Shown piece after piece: positions 35,331 through 49,092 of a stretch of 64,000 nt of DNA. Origin of the DNA: an uncultured Mediterranea sp. GTDB lineage: Bacteria; Bacteroidota; Bacteroidia; Bacteroidales; Bacteroidaceae. The stretch covers positions 16,224 through 80,223 of the forward strand of contig CAMACX010000008.1 in assembly GCA_945831575.1 (NCBI GenBank), written 5' to 3'. The translations under genes were made by a program, and so were the position numbers. The notes below the pieces were generated by a model. That model was not told the DNA's origin, did not search any database, and saw only the letters and a list, made by a program, of their open reading frames with translations. The first letter of the stretch is position 1. The number at the start of each line of letters is the position of its first letter.

Positions 35331-38318
35331 ATGAGAAGTAGAATTTATTTCTTATTGTTCCTATGTTTTGTTTTGTGCGGTGCATCACAGCCAGGGTGGG
35401 CGCAATCTACGCTCACCGTCACAGGTACGGTGACTGATGGCACTACGGGAGAAACACTCATAGGTGTAAACATCAAAATCAAAAACGGCTCACGAGGTTG
35501 TACCACTGATTTGGACGGCAACTATACGTTGAGCGGAGTGGGTAGTAAAGAGGTGCTGGTCTTCTCCAGCATCGGTTACAAAACTCAGGAGATTCAGGTA
35601 AACGGTCGCACGCGTATCGACCTTCAGATGAAAGAGGATAGCGAGCTGCTTGGTGAGGTGGTGGTCATTGGTTATGGCACCATGGACAAAAAGGAGCTGA
35701 CTTCTGCTATTGCTCACGTCAGTGAGAAGGAGTTCCTCAACATCAGTAGCATCGATCCCTCGATGATGATTCAGGGTAAGGTGGCTGGTGTTTCGATTAC
35801 CAATACCGGTGCAGGCGACCCCAATAACCAGGCAAGCATCCAGATTCGTGGTGTCAGCAGCCGTTCGGCAGGCCTCGGCCCGTTGATTGTCATTGATGGT
35901 GTTCCCGGTGGTAACCTCACCAATCTCAATCCCAACGACATTGCCTCATTCGACATCCTGAAGGATGGTGCAGCCAGTGCCATCTACGGTACACGAGGCA
36001 GCAACGGTGTTATCCTGATTACTACTAAAAAAGGCAGCAAGGATGGGGCCATCCATACCTCTTACAGTGGCAACTTCTCGTTCGATGTGATGAAGAAGGA
36101 GCTGGATATGCTCTCGGCAGACGAATATCGTAGCCTACGTATTGAGCAGGATGGCACGGGCGTTGACCTGGGCGGCAATGACGACTGGCTGGATGCCGTC
36201 AGTCAGACCGGCTTCAGCATGCAGCATACGCTGACGCTGAGCGGAGGTAATGATAAGAGTAACTACCGCGTGAGTGCTGACTACCGTGATGCCCGTGGTA
36301 TCGACAAGCGTTCGGGACGTGAGGAGTATGGGGCGCGTGCCTCCATCAACCACACCACGGCCAGTGGTTTGCTGTCCTTTACACTCAATGTGGCCCCGCG
36401 CATTGCCTACCGTGACAACTCCGATTGGAACGCCTTCCGAAATGCATTGGAAGCTAATCCGACCACTCCCATCATGGACCCGGAGAATCCCACCCGTTAC
36501 TACAATTTCCAGGGACAGGTGGTAGGTTACAACCCGGTTGAGGCACTCACCATTGAAGAGAGTTCGGGTGAGACCAAGCTGATTGACTGGGATGGCACAG
36601 CCAAGTTGAACCTGCTCCCTCTCCTGCTCAAGGACAAGAGCAAGAACCATATCCTGACTACGCAGATTACTTTCGCAGACCACCAGTATGATAACTTCAA
36701 CAAGTGGTTTCGTCCCTCGACCAGCACGCAGGCCATTAATGCCGGACGCGATGGTCAGGCCAGTCGTGACTACTCCAAGGAGCGGCAGCACAGCTTAGAA
36801 TGGTTGGCCAACTATCAGACCTCCATTAAGGGACACAACATCAAGGCCATGGCGGGTTACTCATACCAATATGCTCAGTATAGCGGTTTAAATGCTAGCA
36901 ACAGCGACTTCCCCAATGACGGTCTGGGTGCCGACAACATCGGCACGGGTGAATATGCCAAGGATGAGGGTGAAATCGGTATGGGTACCTACAAGAACGA
37001 CTGGAAGCTGATAGCCTTCTTTGGACGTATCAGCTACGACTGGCAGGGCCGTTATCTCGTTACCGCTTCGCTGCGTCACGAAGGTTCGTCGAAATTTGGT
37101 GCCAACAATAAGTGGGGTAATTTCCCCGCCGTATCTGCAGGTTGGCGCATATCCGAGGAGAGCTTCATGAAAGACGTGAAATGGATCAGTGATTTGAAGC
37201 TGCGTGCCGACTATGGTGTCACCGGCAATCAGGACTTTGGTAGTTACAATTCGCTCAACACCATGACAGGATTCGGCTATTATTTCTATAACGGCAAGTA
37301 CTTCCAGGTGTGGGGACCCTCAAAGAACGTCAATCCCGACCTGAAGTGGGAGAAGGGTAAGAACTGGAACGTAGGTATAGACTTTGCTCTCTTCGATGGC
37401 AAAGTCAGCGGTTCGTTGAACTACTTCAACCGTCGTCAGCAAGACCTGCTGGGTAACTACAAGGTGTCCGTTCCTCCCTACTTGTTCGATGAGACCTTTG
37501 TCAACGTGGGTACGATGAAGAATACTGGATTTGAATTTGACGTCCAATGGAATGCCGTCCAGAGCAAGGATTTCGACTACTCTGTCAGTGTGGTAGGCTC
37601 CACCATGGACAACAAGTTCGTCAACTTCAGCAACTCGGAGTATGTAGGACAGGACTTCTACAATGTCTGTGGTACTGAAGATCCCTATCCCTTCTATAAC
37701 TTGCAGCGCATAGAGAAAGGCAAGCGCATAGGCAATTTCTACATGTGGAAGTATGCCGGCGTAGATACCAACGGCGACTGGCTGGTTTACGACAAGGAGG
37801 GCGACATCATCAAGGCTGCTCAGGCCAGCGATGAAGACCGCCAGGTGGTGGGCAACGGCTTGCCCAAGTTTACTGGCTCAATGACCCACAACTTCCGTTA
37901 CAAGAATTTTGACCTCTCTCTCTTCTTCCGGGGAGCCTTCGGTTACGACATCTTCAACATTCACGACTTCTACTACGGTACGCGCAATTTCACTGGCAAT
38001 GTGCTGAAGAAGGCGTACAACAAGAACCTTCCCGTATCGGCCAAGGCCAACCCTGTGGTGTGCGACTACTTCCTGGAGCGTGGAGATTATCTGAAGCTCG
38101 ACATGGTGACGTTGGGCTATACCTGGAATACAGGTTGCAAGTATTTGTCGCGTGCGCGCCTCTACGCTACGGCTAAGAACCTGCTTACCATCACGAAGTT
38201 CAGCGGTGTAGATCCTGCTTCCTATCAGGTGAACGGGCTGACCCCGGGTGCTACAGGATCGCGCACCTACTATCCCTCCACCCGCCAGTTTATCGTGGGT
38301 GTGCAACTTGACTTCTAA
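35331..38318 (+). CDS. susC: SusC-like TonB-dependent outer-membrane transporter
   Basis: 995-aa glycan importer. It starts at MRSRIYFLLFLCFVLCGASQ (signal peptide ending near WAQS). A carboxypeptidase-D-like N-terminal domain (about 28-105; VTGTVTDGTTGETLIGVNI), a TonB-box-like EVVVIGYG, a plug with MIQGKVAGVSI and AASAIYGTRGSNGVILITTKKG, then a 22-strand barrel ending in VGVQLDF with the terminal Phe. It pairs with the SusD gene 27 bp downstream and imports oligosaccharides released at the surface. Confidence 0.95.
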   Translation: MRSRIYFLLFLCFVLCGASQPGWAQSTLTVTGTVTDGTTGETLIGVNIKIKNGSRGCTTDLDGNYTLSGVGSKEVLVFSSIGYKTQEIQVNGRTRIDLQMKEDSELLGEVVVIGYGTMDKKELTSAIAHVSEKEFLNISSIDPSMMIQGKVAGVSITNTGAGDPNNQASIQIRGVSSRSAGLGPLIVIDGVPGGNLTNLNPNDIASFDILKDGAASAIYGTRGSNGVILITTKKGSKDGAIHTSYSGNFSFDVMKKELDMLSADEYRSLRIEQDGTGVDLGGNDDWLDAVSQTGFSMQHTLTLSGGNDKSNYRVSADYRDARGIDKRSGREEYGARASINHTTASGLLSFTLNVAPRIAYRDNSDWNAFRNALEANPTTPIMDPENPTRYYNFQGQVVGYNPVEALTIEESSGETKLIDWDGTAKLNLLPLLLKDKSKNHILTTQITFADHQYDNFNKWFRPSTSTQAINAGRDGQASRDYSKERQHSLEWLANYQTSIKGHNIKAMAGYSYQYAQYSGLNASNSDFPNDGLGADNIGTGEYAKDEGEIGMGTYKNDWKLIAFFGRISYDWQGRYLVTASLRHEGSSKFGANNKWGNFPAVSAGWRISEESFMKDVKWISDLKLRADYGVTGNQDFGSYNSLNTMTGFGYYFYNGKYFQVWGPSKNVNPDLKWEKGKNWNVGIDFALFDGKVSGSLNYFNRRQQDLLGNYKVSVPPYLFDETFVNVGTMKNTGFEFDVQWNAVQSKDFDYSVSVVGSTMDNKFVNFSNSEYVGQDFYNVCGTEDPYPFYNLQRIEKGKRIGNFYMWKYAGVDTNGDWLVYDKEGDIIKAAQASDEDRQVVGNGLPKFTGSMTHNFRYKNFDLSLFFRGAFGYDIFNIHDFYYGTRNFTGNVLKKAYNKNLPVSAKANPVVCDYFLERGDYLKLDMVTLGYTWNTGCKYLSRARLYATAKNLLTITKFSGVDPASYQVNGLTPGATGSRTYYPSTRQFIVGVQLDF

Positions 38319-38345
38319 TCAACCGGAATTAACCTATTTTGTGAC

Positions 38346-40085
38346 ATGAAACTAATAAATTATATAGCAGGAATAGCACTGGCCGCCACATTGACGACCA
38401 GCTGCACCAATCTGGACGAAACCCTTTATGATCAAGTGGGTACCCAGAACTATTACAATACGCAGATGGACGTGGTGCGTGCCACGTTCCGTCCCTTTGA
38501 ACACGCATTCTGGAGCATCGGCTCGCGCCACGTATTGAACGAACTGACTGCGGACCAGCTGATTACACCTACTCGCGACGGCTGGTGGGATGACGGTGGC
38601 AAGTGGCGTCGGTTACACTATCACACTTGGAATGTGGAGGATGGTGGTGATGCACAGACCGAATGGAACGGTTGTTTTCAGGGCATCATGCAGTGCAACT
38701 ATGTCATCGAGGACCTCAATACCCTCTCGTCCGAGAAGTTCGGCTTCAGTGAGGCTGAGTTCAACAACCTTAAGGCTCAGTGCCGTGCTCTGCGGGCTTG
38801 GTTCTATATCCGCTTGCTCGACGGCTTCCGCAACGTGCCTTTGGCTGTCAGCTTCAACGACGTATCGCAAAACTCCGTGGGGCAGGTAGAACCGCGCGTC
38901 ATCTACGATTTTATTGAGTCGGAACTGAAGGAATGCATCAACCTACTGGCGCAAAAGCCCGCCCTTGGTGGAAACCAGGGGCTGCAGGGACAGTGGACTA
39001 AGGCAGCGGCAGCCTCGCTGCTGGTACGCCTCTATCTCAATGCCAAAGTATATATAGGCGAGGAACACTACACCGAATGTGCCTCCTATGCCGAGAAGAT
39101 TATCAATGGTGAGTACGGGCCCTATGCCGTGGCCGATCGTTGGGATGCTCCCTTCGACTGGGACAACGAGTATTGCGACGAGGTCATCTTCGGCTTCCCC
39201 GCCTCGCAGGGTTACAGCTTCTGGCACTACCAGGGTGATACCTATTGGTGGACTACGCCCGCGCGTGCCCGTTACTACCTGAATGATGCCAAGTGCAAGG
39301 CCGGTGACCACAACACCAAGTATGCCGCTTCGCCCAGTTACGACTTGAACGGTGAGCTTTATTCGTATGAGTTGGGTATGCCTATCCAGAATTTCCGCAA
39401 GTATCCCGGAGATGTACGCATGAAGCTTTATCGTAACCTGGGTGACAACAAGCGCGAAGGCATGTTCTTCTTCGGCTATCTAGATTATATCGATGAGAAT
39501 GGGGAAGCTAAACGTGTGCGTGCTCCGGAGCAGCCCTATGACCTGTATATCCGCGATGCTGTGGGCAAGTTCCAGGGTATGGATCCCGACCAGTGGCCTG
39601 ATGACAAAACCAGTGCCTTGCCCAACGGTGACCACAACTCGGGATGGCACTTCGCCAAATACCCCTTCTACAGTGATGATGACTCCCACCAGATGGAGTC
39701 GGATTATACTGAAATCCGTCTGGCCGAAGTCATCTATTCGCTGGCCGAATGCAAGTTGCGTGCCGGTCAGACGGAAGAGGCCGGCCGCCTGCTCAACCAA
39801 GTACGCCGTCGTAATTACGATGCCACAGCCGACCTGGCCCGCACCCTCTACGCACCCGATGGAGCTGTACAGCTCAATGAGAAAGAGATGTTGGCCGAGT
39901 GGGGTCGCGAGTTTTTTGCTGAGAGCCGTCGCCGCATCGACTTGATCCGTTTTGGCAAGTTCACCAACAGCACCTGGTGGGACAAGACCCCGGATGCCGA
40001 CAACCATACGGAAATATTCCCCATTACGCGCGACATCTTGAATGCCAACCTCAACTTGGTGCAGAATCCTGGTTATAACAAATAA
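38346..40085 (+). CDS. susD: SusD-like surface glycan-binding lipoprotein
   Basis: 579-aa RagB/SusD lipoprotein with a lipobox at ATLTTSC (Cys about 20). The helical TPR-like scaffold includes AQCRALRAWFYIRLLDGFRNVPL (family signature), and the C-terminal half has EIRLAEVIYSLAECKLRAGQ and MLAEWGREFFAESRRRIDLIRFG. It caps the SusC pore and binds the PUL glycan; the ligand cannot be read from sequence. Confidence 0.95.
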   Translation: MKLINYIAGIALAATLTTSCTNLDETLYDQVGTQNYYNTQMDVVRATFRPFEHAFWSIGSRHVLNELTADQLITPTRDGWWDDGGKWRRLHYHTWNVEDGGDAQTEWNGCFQGIMQCNYVIEDLNTLSSEKFGFSEAEFNNLKAQCRALRAWFYIRLLDGFRNVPLAVSFNDVSQNSVGQVEPRVIYDFIESELKECINLLAQKPALGGNQGLQGQWTKAAAASLLVRLYLNAKVYIGEEHYTECASYAEKIINGEYGPYAVADRWDAPFDWDNEYCDEVIFGFPASQGYSFWHYQGDTYWWTTPARARYYLNDAKCKAGDHNTKYAASPSYDLNGELYSYELGMPIQNFRKYPGDVRMKLYRNLGDNKREGMFFFGYLDYIDENGEAKRVRAPEQPYDLYIRDAVGKFQGMDPDQWPDDKTSALPNGDHNSGWHFAKYPFYSDDDSHQMESDYTEIRLAEVIYSLAECKLRAGQTEEAGRLLNQVRRRNYDATADLARTLYAPDGAVQLNEKEMLAEWGREFFAESRRRIDLIRFGKFTNSTWWDKTPDADNHTEIFPITRDILNANLNLVQNPGYNK

Positions 40086-40105
40086 TCTATTAAAAGGAGA
40101 ACAAC

Positions 40106-41695
40106 ATGAAGACAATCTATCAATATATAGGTATGGTGATGCTACTGCTCACCACAACCCTTGCCGGTTGCGAAGGAGAGAAGGACATGGTCATCATTGA
40201 CGAACAGCTCCCCATCAAGACCTCCACATTCTACATGGTAGGCGATGCCACACCGGCAGGATGGGACATCAACAACCCGACACCTTTTACCGCTTCCGAT
40301 GAGGACCCGCTCATCTTTGTCTATGAGGGAGCCTTCAACAAAGGCGAAATGAAGTGCTGCATCAAAGCCGGCAGCTGGGACAATGCCTTTATCCGTCCCA
40401 TGGAAGGAGGTACCGAAATCAACCAGGCGGGCATAGCCGAAACCACATTCGACATGTATGCCGGCGCCCCCGATAACAAGTGGGTCATCACCTATGCAGC
40501 CATCTACCGCTTCACCTTCAATCTCCGTGCCTGGACCGTCCGGGTGGACTATGTAGGCGAGATACCTGAAGCGCCCAAGACTCCGATTGAAACGGAAACG
40601 CTCTACCTGATTGGAGGTGCCACTCCCGGTGGCTGGGATCAGCCTGCAGCCACATCGCTCGTCAAGGATGCTGATAACAAGTACCTCTTCAGCTGCGAGG
40701 TCAGTCTGAAAGCCGATGAGACTTTCAAAGCCTTCATGGTGATGGATGACAGCTGGAGCCAGGACTTTATGCACCCGGTAGAGGAGAACTGCACGATCAG
40801 CAAGGATGGTATTTCAGATTCCAACTTCAAGTGTTATAAAGGTGGCGCCGACACACAGTGGAAAGTTGTAGATGCCGGTAAATACCGAATTACCATGGAC
40901 CTGAAGGAATATACCATCAAAGCTGAATATTTGGGTGAATATGAAGAGCCTCAACCTGCAGACCCTGAGAATCCCACAGATCAACAGCCCATTGAGACGA
41001 ACACACTCTTTGTGTTGGGTGATGCTACACCAAACGGTTGGGATCAAGGTGGCGCGTTGAGTTTTACAGTCGATGCTGACAACAAATACCTCTTTACTTG
41101 CAAGGCGGCGCTCAAAGCCGGTACATTCAAAGCCTTCATGGTAATGGATGACAGCTGGGGACAAGACTTCCTCCATCCCTTGACGGACAACTGCCAGCTG
41201 ACGAAGGATGGTGTGGCAGATTCCAACTTCAAGTGTTACAAAGGAGGTGATGACTTTAAGTGGCAGGTGGTTGACGAGGGTACCTACCTCATTACCTTCG
41301 ATCTGGAGCACTACACCATCAAGGCTCAGTATCTGACTCCTATTGAAACCTCTGTCCTCTATATTCTCGGTGATGCCACTCCCTACGGTTGGTCGTTGGC
41401 CTCATGCGTCTCTCTCCTACAGGATGCTGAGAACAAATTTCTTTTCAGCACTACGGTTGATTTGGTTGCCGGCGAGATGAAAGCTTGTTTGCTGAATGAA
41501 GATGGTAATTGGGACCAACCGTTTATCCATCCTTCAATAGCAGACTGTGCCATTGGCAAGGAGGGTGTGGCCAATCCTGACTTTAATTTCTATGCTGGAG
41601 GTGACGATTACAAGTGGAAGGTCACTGAGGCCGGAAAATATAAACTTGTGTTTGACTTGCAGAACTATACGTTTACGGCCACAGTAGCGGAATAG
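40106..41695 (+). CDS. SusE/SusF-like four-repeat glycan-binding lipoprotein
   Basis: 529-aa outer-membrane lipoprotein (lipobox TTTLAGC, Cys about 22) with four tandem immunoglobulin/CBM-like modules of about 120-130 residues. Each begins with a version of LYILGDATPxGWD and contains a DSW-FxHP-xxNF/CYxGGxDxKWxV core (about 37-160, 161-290, 293-410, 411-529). Modules 2 and 3 are especially similar (SNFKCYKGG, FKAFMVMDDSW), suggesting a recent internal duplication. SusE/F proteins bind alpha-glucan on the cell surface and retain it for SusCD. Confidence 0.88.
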   Translation: MKTIYQYIGMVMLLLTTTLAGCEGEKDMVIIDEQLPIKTSTFYMVGDATPAGWDINNPTPFTASDEDPLIFVYEGAFNKGEMKCCIKAGSWDNAFIRPMEGGTEINQAGIAETTFDMYAGAPDNKWVITYAAIYRFTFNLRAWTVRVDYVGEIPEAPKTPIETETLYLIGGATPGGWDQPAATSLVKDADNKYLFSCEVSLKADETFKAFMVMDDSWSQDFMHPVEENCTISKDGISDSNFKCYKGGADTQWKVVDAGKYRITMDLKEYTIKAEYLGEYEEPQPADPENPTDQQPIETNTLFVLGDATPNGWDQGGALSFTVDADNKYLFTCKAALKAGTFKAFMVMDDSWGQDFLHPLTDNCQLTKDGVADSNFKCYKGGDDFKWQVVDEGTYLITFDLEHYTIKAQYLTPIETSVLYILGDATPYGWSLASCVSLLQDAENKFLFSTTVDLVAGEMKACLLNEDGNWDQPFIHPSIADCAIGKEGVANPDFNFYAGGDDYKWKVTEAGKYKLVFDLQNYTFTATVAE

Positions 41696-41751
41696 AATAT
41701 ATTTAAAAAGCTTGATTTTCAATAGGTATTACTATCAATAACTTGTCCCCT

Positions 41752-41780
41752 CTCCCTCTCTGCCTTTGGCGGAGAGGGAG
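41752..41780. repeat. REP-like CTCCCTCTC hairpin in the PUL
   Basis: CTCCCTCTCTGCC / GGCGGAGAGGGAG (one mismatch) with a TTT loop, between the SusE/F-like gene and the GH-D gene. It could weaken read-through between binding and enzyme genes. A related GGGAGG palindrome occurs after the LytTR remnant at 48410. Confidence 0.6.
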
Positions 41781-41820
41781 TAAAGGGCTAAATAAGTTTA
41801 CTATTAATCTACGAAAAACA

Positions 41821-45374
<3,554 letters not shown>

Positions 45375-45410
45375 TTCGTTGTTTATCATGCAATTATTTT
45401 AGAAGTATGC

Positions 45411-45446
45411 GAGCACTTCTCCTCTATTTTGGAGGAGTGCTCTTCT
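45411..45446 (+). terminator. Hairpin between GH97 and GH31 genes
   Basis: GAGCACTTCTCCTC / GAGGAGTGCTC (bulged) with a TATTTTG loop and TTCTTCC after it. A possible partial terminator or mRNA stabiliser. A TTACTTTGC word (-7-like) follows at about 45451. Confidence 0.5.
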
Positions 45447-45483
45447 TCCATTACTTTGCATGTCTTTTTTTCATAGTACAACC

Positions 45484-48012
45484 ATGATACACCAATTCAA
45501 GATTCGTATGGCTGCCTTGGTAGGCAGTATCTCTATGATGGCTGTCCCCCTAGCGGCACAGCCAAACTCCCCTGTAGCTTATCAAGATACTCATGTCCGC
45601 TTCACGGTCATCAGCGATGGCGCTTTGCGTCTGGAATGGCATCCACAGGGAGTTTTTACGGATGAGCCTTCGTTTGTGGCAGCCCGGCGTGATTATCCTG
45701 TTGTCTCTTACCTCGTGAAGCAGAGCAAGACGAAAGTAGAGATTACCACCTCGAAGCTGAAGCTGACCTATCGCAAGGGTGAAGGTCCCCTGGATAGTGG
45801 CAATCTGCGTATTGTCTCTCAGAAGCTGGTCACTCCCGCTTTCCAGTGGTCACCCGGTATGGAGCAGCAGGCCAACCTGGGCGGCACATTCCGCACCCTC
45901 GACGGTATGAACGGTGACATGCGCGATGGCCAGAAGGTGGAGATGCCTGATGGACTGCTGGCCCGTGACGGCTGGACGCTGATAGACGACTCGCGCAATT
46001 TCCTCTTCGACGACAGCGACTGGGCTTGGGTAAAGCCCCGCACCGACAAGGAGGGGCAGGACTGGTACTTCCTGGGCTACGGGCACGACTACAAGGCGGC
46101 TCTCAAGGATTATACCCTCTTTGCTGGAAAGATGCCCCTGCCTCCCCGCTATGCTTTGGGCTACTGGTGGTCACGCTACTGGGCCTATACCGATCAACAG
46201 TTGCGTAAGCTGGTTGATGACTTTAAGCGTTACGACATTCCTCTTGAAGTACTGGTCATCGACATGGACTGGCACCACACCCTGCCAGGAAAGGGGGGCT
46301 GGACCGGCTGGACCTGGAACGACTACCTTTTCCCCAATCCGAAGCAATTGCTCAGTGACCTGCGTGACGAGGGACTGAAGGTGACGCTCAACCTCCATCC
46401 TGCGGATGGATTGGCTCCCTACGAGCAGGCTTATCCTGCGGTGGCCAAAGCATTGGGCATGAATCCCGACAAACAGGAAAGGATTGAATGGATAGCCAGT
46501 GATAAGCAATTTATGAAGGCGATGTTCGACCACGTGCTCCATCCCATGCAGCAGGATGGCGTCAGCTTCTGGTGGCTCGACTGGCAGCAACATCCCTACG
46601 ACAAGCGGATAGATAGCCTGAGCAACACGTGGTGGATCAATTACTGCTTCTTCAGCGACATGCAGCGCAACAGCACCCATCGCCCCATGCTCTATCACCG
46701 CTGGGGCGGACTGGGCAACCACCGCTATCAGGTGGGATTTTCCGGCGACACCTACATCTCCTGGGCTTCGTTGGATTATCAGCCTTACTTCAACTCCACC
46801 GCCTCCAACGTGCTCTATGGTTACTGGAGCCACGACATTGGTGGCCACATGCACGGCGTGGTAGAGCCGGAGATGTATATCCGCTGGCTACAGTTCGGAT
46901 GCTATGCACCCATCATGCGCACGCATACCAGTAAGGGCTACAAAATGAATAAGGAACCCTGGATTTTTGGTGCTGAGAACCTCAACATCATCCGCAGTTA
47001 TGTGTTGCAGCGTTACCGTCTCGTGCCCTACATCTATACCATGGCCCGCAAGGCCTACGACGAGGCCATTTCGCTCTGTCGCCCCCTCTACTATGACTAT
47101 CCTGAGGCTCCTGAAGCCTATAGTTATCGCAACGAATATCTTTTTGGCGACCGCCTGCTTGTAGCCCCCATTACTTCTCCTGCTGATAGCTTGACGGGTT
47201 ATACATCGATGAAGATTTGGCTTCCATCAGGCACAACCTGGTACGAGTGGCACAGTGGTCGTACCTTTGCCGGAGGGCAGCTGATAGCGCAGCGCTATGC
47301 GCTCAATGAGTATCCTATTTTTGTAAAGACGGGTACCATCTTGCCGCTTTACACCCAGGCCCGCCGTCTGAGCAGCAACGACCAATCCCTTACGTTGGCC
47401 ATTTTCCCTGGTAACGAGGGCCAGTTTGCACTCTATGAAGACCAGGGTGACGACCGTTATTACAACCTACACTACAGCTTCACACCGCTGAGCTACCATC
47501 GGGAGGGCAGCCGGCTGCACGTGACGATTGCTCCGCGTAATGGCAGTTATCCCAACATGCCCGTTCAGCGCCGCTGGCAGGTGGAGGTGATTAGCTCTGC
47601 CTATCCTGTAGAGGTTAAGGTCAATGGGGAGGCTGCCAGCTATCACTATGACGGTAACCAGCTGCTGCTCACCATACCTTTTGAACAAAAGGATACCAAC
47701 AGTCAGCAGGAGGTGGTCATCACCTATCCTGACGAACCCTTTCTTACGACCTCAGGTATGCCGCTTCAGATGGCCCGTTTGCGCAAAGCGATGGTCAACC
47801 TTAGCGAGCGGATGCCGGGCTTGATGGTCAACGAAGAGTTGGGCTACCTGGAGGAGATAGGGCAACGTCTCACCTACAGCCCTGAGCAACTGCCCCAACT
47901 CATCCAGCGTTTCAATGAAATCTACAGTCGCTTGCCCGAGGTACTCCGATCAGCTGGAGTGAGTGATGCGGATGCTTCGCATTTCCTCCGGGAGATTGAT
48001 TATGTAGAGTGA
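45484..48012 (+). CDS. GH31 family alpha-glycosidase
   Basis: 842-aa secreted enzyme; the start was set at MIHQFKIRMAALVGSISMMA (signal cut near AAQPNSP), eight codons inside the track ORF. An N-terminal galactose-mutarotase-like domain is followed by the GH31 barrel: YWWSRYWAYTDQQLRK, LEVLVIDMDWH, the nucleophile Asp in FWWLDWQQH (about 366) and the acid/base Asp in VGFSGDTYISW (about 420), then GYWSHDIGGHM. Beta domains and a helical C-terminal extension (about 755-842) follow; the extension is unusual. It likely trims alpha-glucosidic linkages. Confidence 0.9.
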   Translation: MIHQFKIRMAALVGSISMMAVPLAAQPNSPVAYQDTHVRFTVISDGALRLEWHPQGVFTDEPSFVAARRDYPVVSYLVKQSKTKVEITTSKLKLTYRKGEGPLDSGNLRIVSQKLVTPAFQWSPGMEQQANLGGTFRTLDGMNGDMRDGQKVEMPDGLLARDGWTLIDDSRNFLFDDSDWAWVKPRTDKEGQDWYFLGYGHDYKAALKDYTLFAGKMPLPPRYALGYWWSRYWAYTDQQLRKLVDDFKRYDIPLEVLVIDMDWHHTLPGKGGWTGWTWNDYLFPNPKQLLSDLRDEGLKVTLNLHPADGLAPYEQAYPAVAKALGMNPDKQERIEWIASDKQFMKAMFDHVLHPMQQDGVSFWWLDWQQHPYDKRIDSLSNTWWINYCFFSDMQRNSTHRPMLYHRWGGLGNHRYQVGFSGDTYISWASLDYQPYFNSTASNVLYGYWSHDIGGHMHGVVEPEMYIRWLQFGCYAPIMRTHTSKGYKMNKEPWIFGAENLNIIRSYVLQRYRLVPYIYTMARKAYDEAISLCRPLYYDYPEAPEAYSYRNEYLFGDRLLVAPITSPADSLTGYTSMKIWLPSGTTWYEWHSGRTFAGGQLIAQRYALNEYPIFVKTGTILPLYTQARRLSSNDQSLTLAIFPGNEGQFALYEDQGDDRYYNLHYSFTPLSYHREGSRLHVTIAPRNGSYPNMPVQRRWQVEVISSAYPVEVKVNGEAASYHYDGNQLLLTIPFEQKDTNSQQEVVITYPDEPFLTTSGMPLQMARLRKAMVNLSERMPGLMVNEELGYLEEIGQRLTYSPEQLPQLIQRFNEIYSRLPEVLRSAGVSDADASHFLREIDYVE

Positions 48013-48026
48013 TTACGCTGCTGTAA

Positions 48027-48080
48027 TCAATCCGCTCTTGAGCACCACGCGAGGTGGCCTCAGGAGCGGATTTTTTTTTT
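48027..48080 (+). terminator. Terminator of the PUL operon
   Basis: AATCCGCTC (48027-48035) pairs with GAGCGGATT (near 48063-48071), enclosing a second small stem, and is followed by a long T run. It closes the susC-GH31 transcript. Confidence 0.8.
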
Positions 48081-48154
48081 CATTCTGTTTATTCCCTGCT
48101 TCATTCCTTTTATTATATGTTTCAGCAAAATATAATAGGCCAATTAGGAGATTT

Positions 48155-48397
48155 GCTGTGGCCTCCAACGGTCGTGAATATCCTATCGACCAGTCGCTCA
48201 CCTGCCTGGAGGAGGAACTTGACCCGGACCATTTCTTCCGCGTCAACCGCCAGGTGATGGTCAACATCGACGCCGTGGACCATGCCCTCCCCATTTTCCA
48301 CCGCAAGCTCCGCCTCAGTGTGACGCCCCCCTTCCGGCAGGAGATCATCATCAGCGAAGCCCGCTCCACCGCCTTCAAGCAGTGGCTGGGGTATTAG
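48155..48397 (+). pseudogene. Remnant of a LytTR-domain response regulator
   Basis: The reading frame contains the LytTR DNA-binding core: NGREYPIDQSLTCLEEEL, DHFFRVNRQVMVNIDAV and the terminal SEARSTAFKQWLGY. The receiver domain and start are missing; the sequence upstream of about 48155 is low-complexity and includes the PUL terminator. It ends normally. This is a decayed 3' fragment of a LytR/AlgR-type regulator. Confidence 0.75.
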
Positions 48398-48409
48398 GTA
48401 CTCTTTTCT

Positions 48410-48426
48410 CCTCCCTTTAAGGGAGG
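48410..48426. repeat. REP-like CCTCCCTTTAAGGGAGG palindrome
   Basis: A 17-bp perfect palindrome followed by GTCGGGAGGGTC, between the LytTR remnant and the rnhB stop. Similar CTCCC-rich hairpins appear at 41752. Confidence 0.6.
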
Positions 48427-48438
48427 TCGGGAGGGTCT

Positions 48439-49077
48439 TTAAAACTCGAAGCTCAGCTGCTGCGGTTCGCCTAGGAGGTTGAACGTCTGGCGATGGTAGG
48501 GCGTTGCGCCATGAGCTGCGATGGCGGCACGGTGCTTGGCCGTGGGGTAGCCCTTGTTGTGTTGCCAGTCGTAGGCCGGGTACTCTTCGGCCAGCCGGAG
48601 CATGTAGTCGTCGCGGTAGGTCTTGGCCAGGATGGAGGCGGCTGCTATGGCGAGGTATTTGCCGTCGCCCTTCACCACCGTGGTGTGGGGGATATCCTCG
48701 TAGGGGCGGAAGCGGTTGCCGTCGATGAGCAGGTGCTCGGGACGCAGCTTCAGCGCGCTGACGGCGCGGTGCATGGCCAGGAAGGAGGCGTTGAGGATGT
48801 TGATGCGGTCTATCTCTTCGGGTGAGACCACTCCCACGGCCCAGGCCAGGGCATCGCGCTCCACCTCTTCGCGCAGGGCATAGCGTTGCCGCTCGGTGAG
48901 CTGCTTCGAGTCGTTGAGACGAGGGTTGCTGTAGTCAGTAGGCAGGATGACCGCCGCCGCATAGACCGCTCCCGCCAGGCAGCCGCGACCCGCTTCGTCA
49001 CATCCCGCCTCTATCACTCCCCGGTGCATGAAGGGGAGCAAGGCAGGCTTCGTCTGTTTCTCTTTGCTCATAGACAT
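48439..49077 (-). CDS. rnhB: Ribonuclease HII
   Basis: 212-aa enzyme removing ribonucleotides from DNA and RNA primers. The catalytic motif is [15 protein letters not shown] (DEAGRG); the further Asp/Glu site lies in LLIDGNRF, and [12 protein letters not shown] follows. The start was set at MSMSKEKQ, consistent with a promoter at 49093-49124; the track's 20 extra codons would cross that promoter. The promoter is back to back with that of the LysO-like gene. Confidence 0.93.
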   Translation of the reverse strand: MSMSKEKQTKPALLPFMHRGVIEAGCDEAGRGCLAGAVYAAAVILPTDYSNPRLNDSKQLTERQRYALREEVERDALAWAVGVVSPEEIDRINILNASFLAMHRAVSALKLRPEHLLIDGNRFRPYEDIPHTTVVKGDGKYLAIAAASILAKTYRDDYMLRLAEEYPAYDWQHNKGYPTAKHRAAIAAHGATPYHRQTFNLLGEPQQLSFEF

Positions 49078-49092
49078 TCCGTTTTTTGACGG

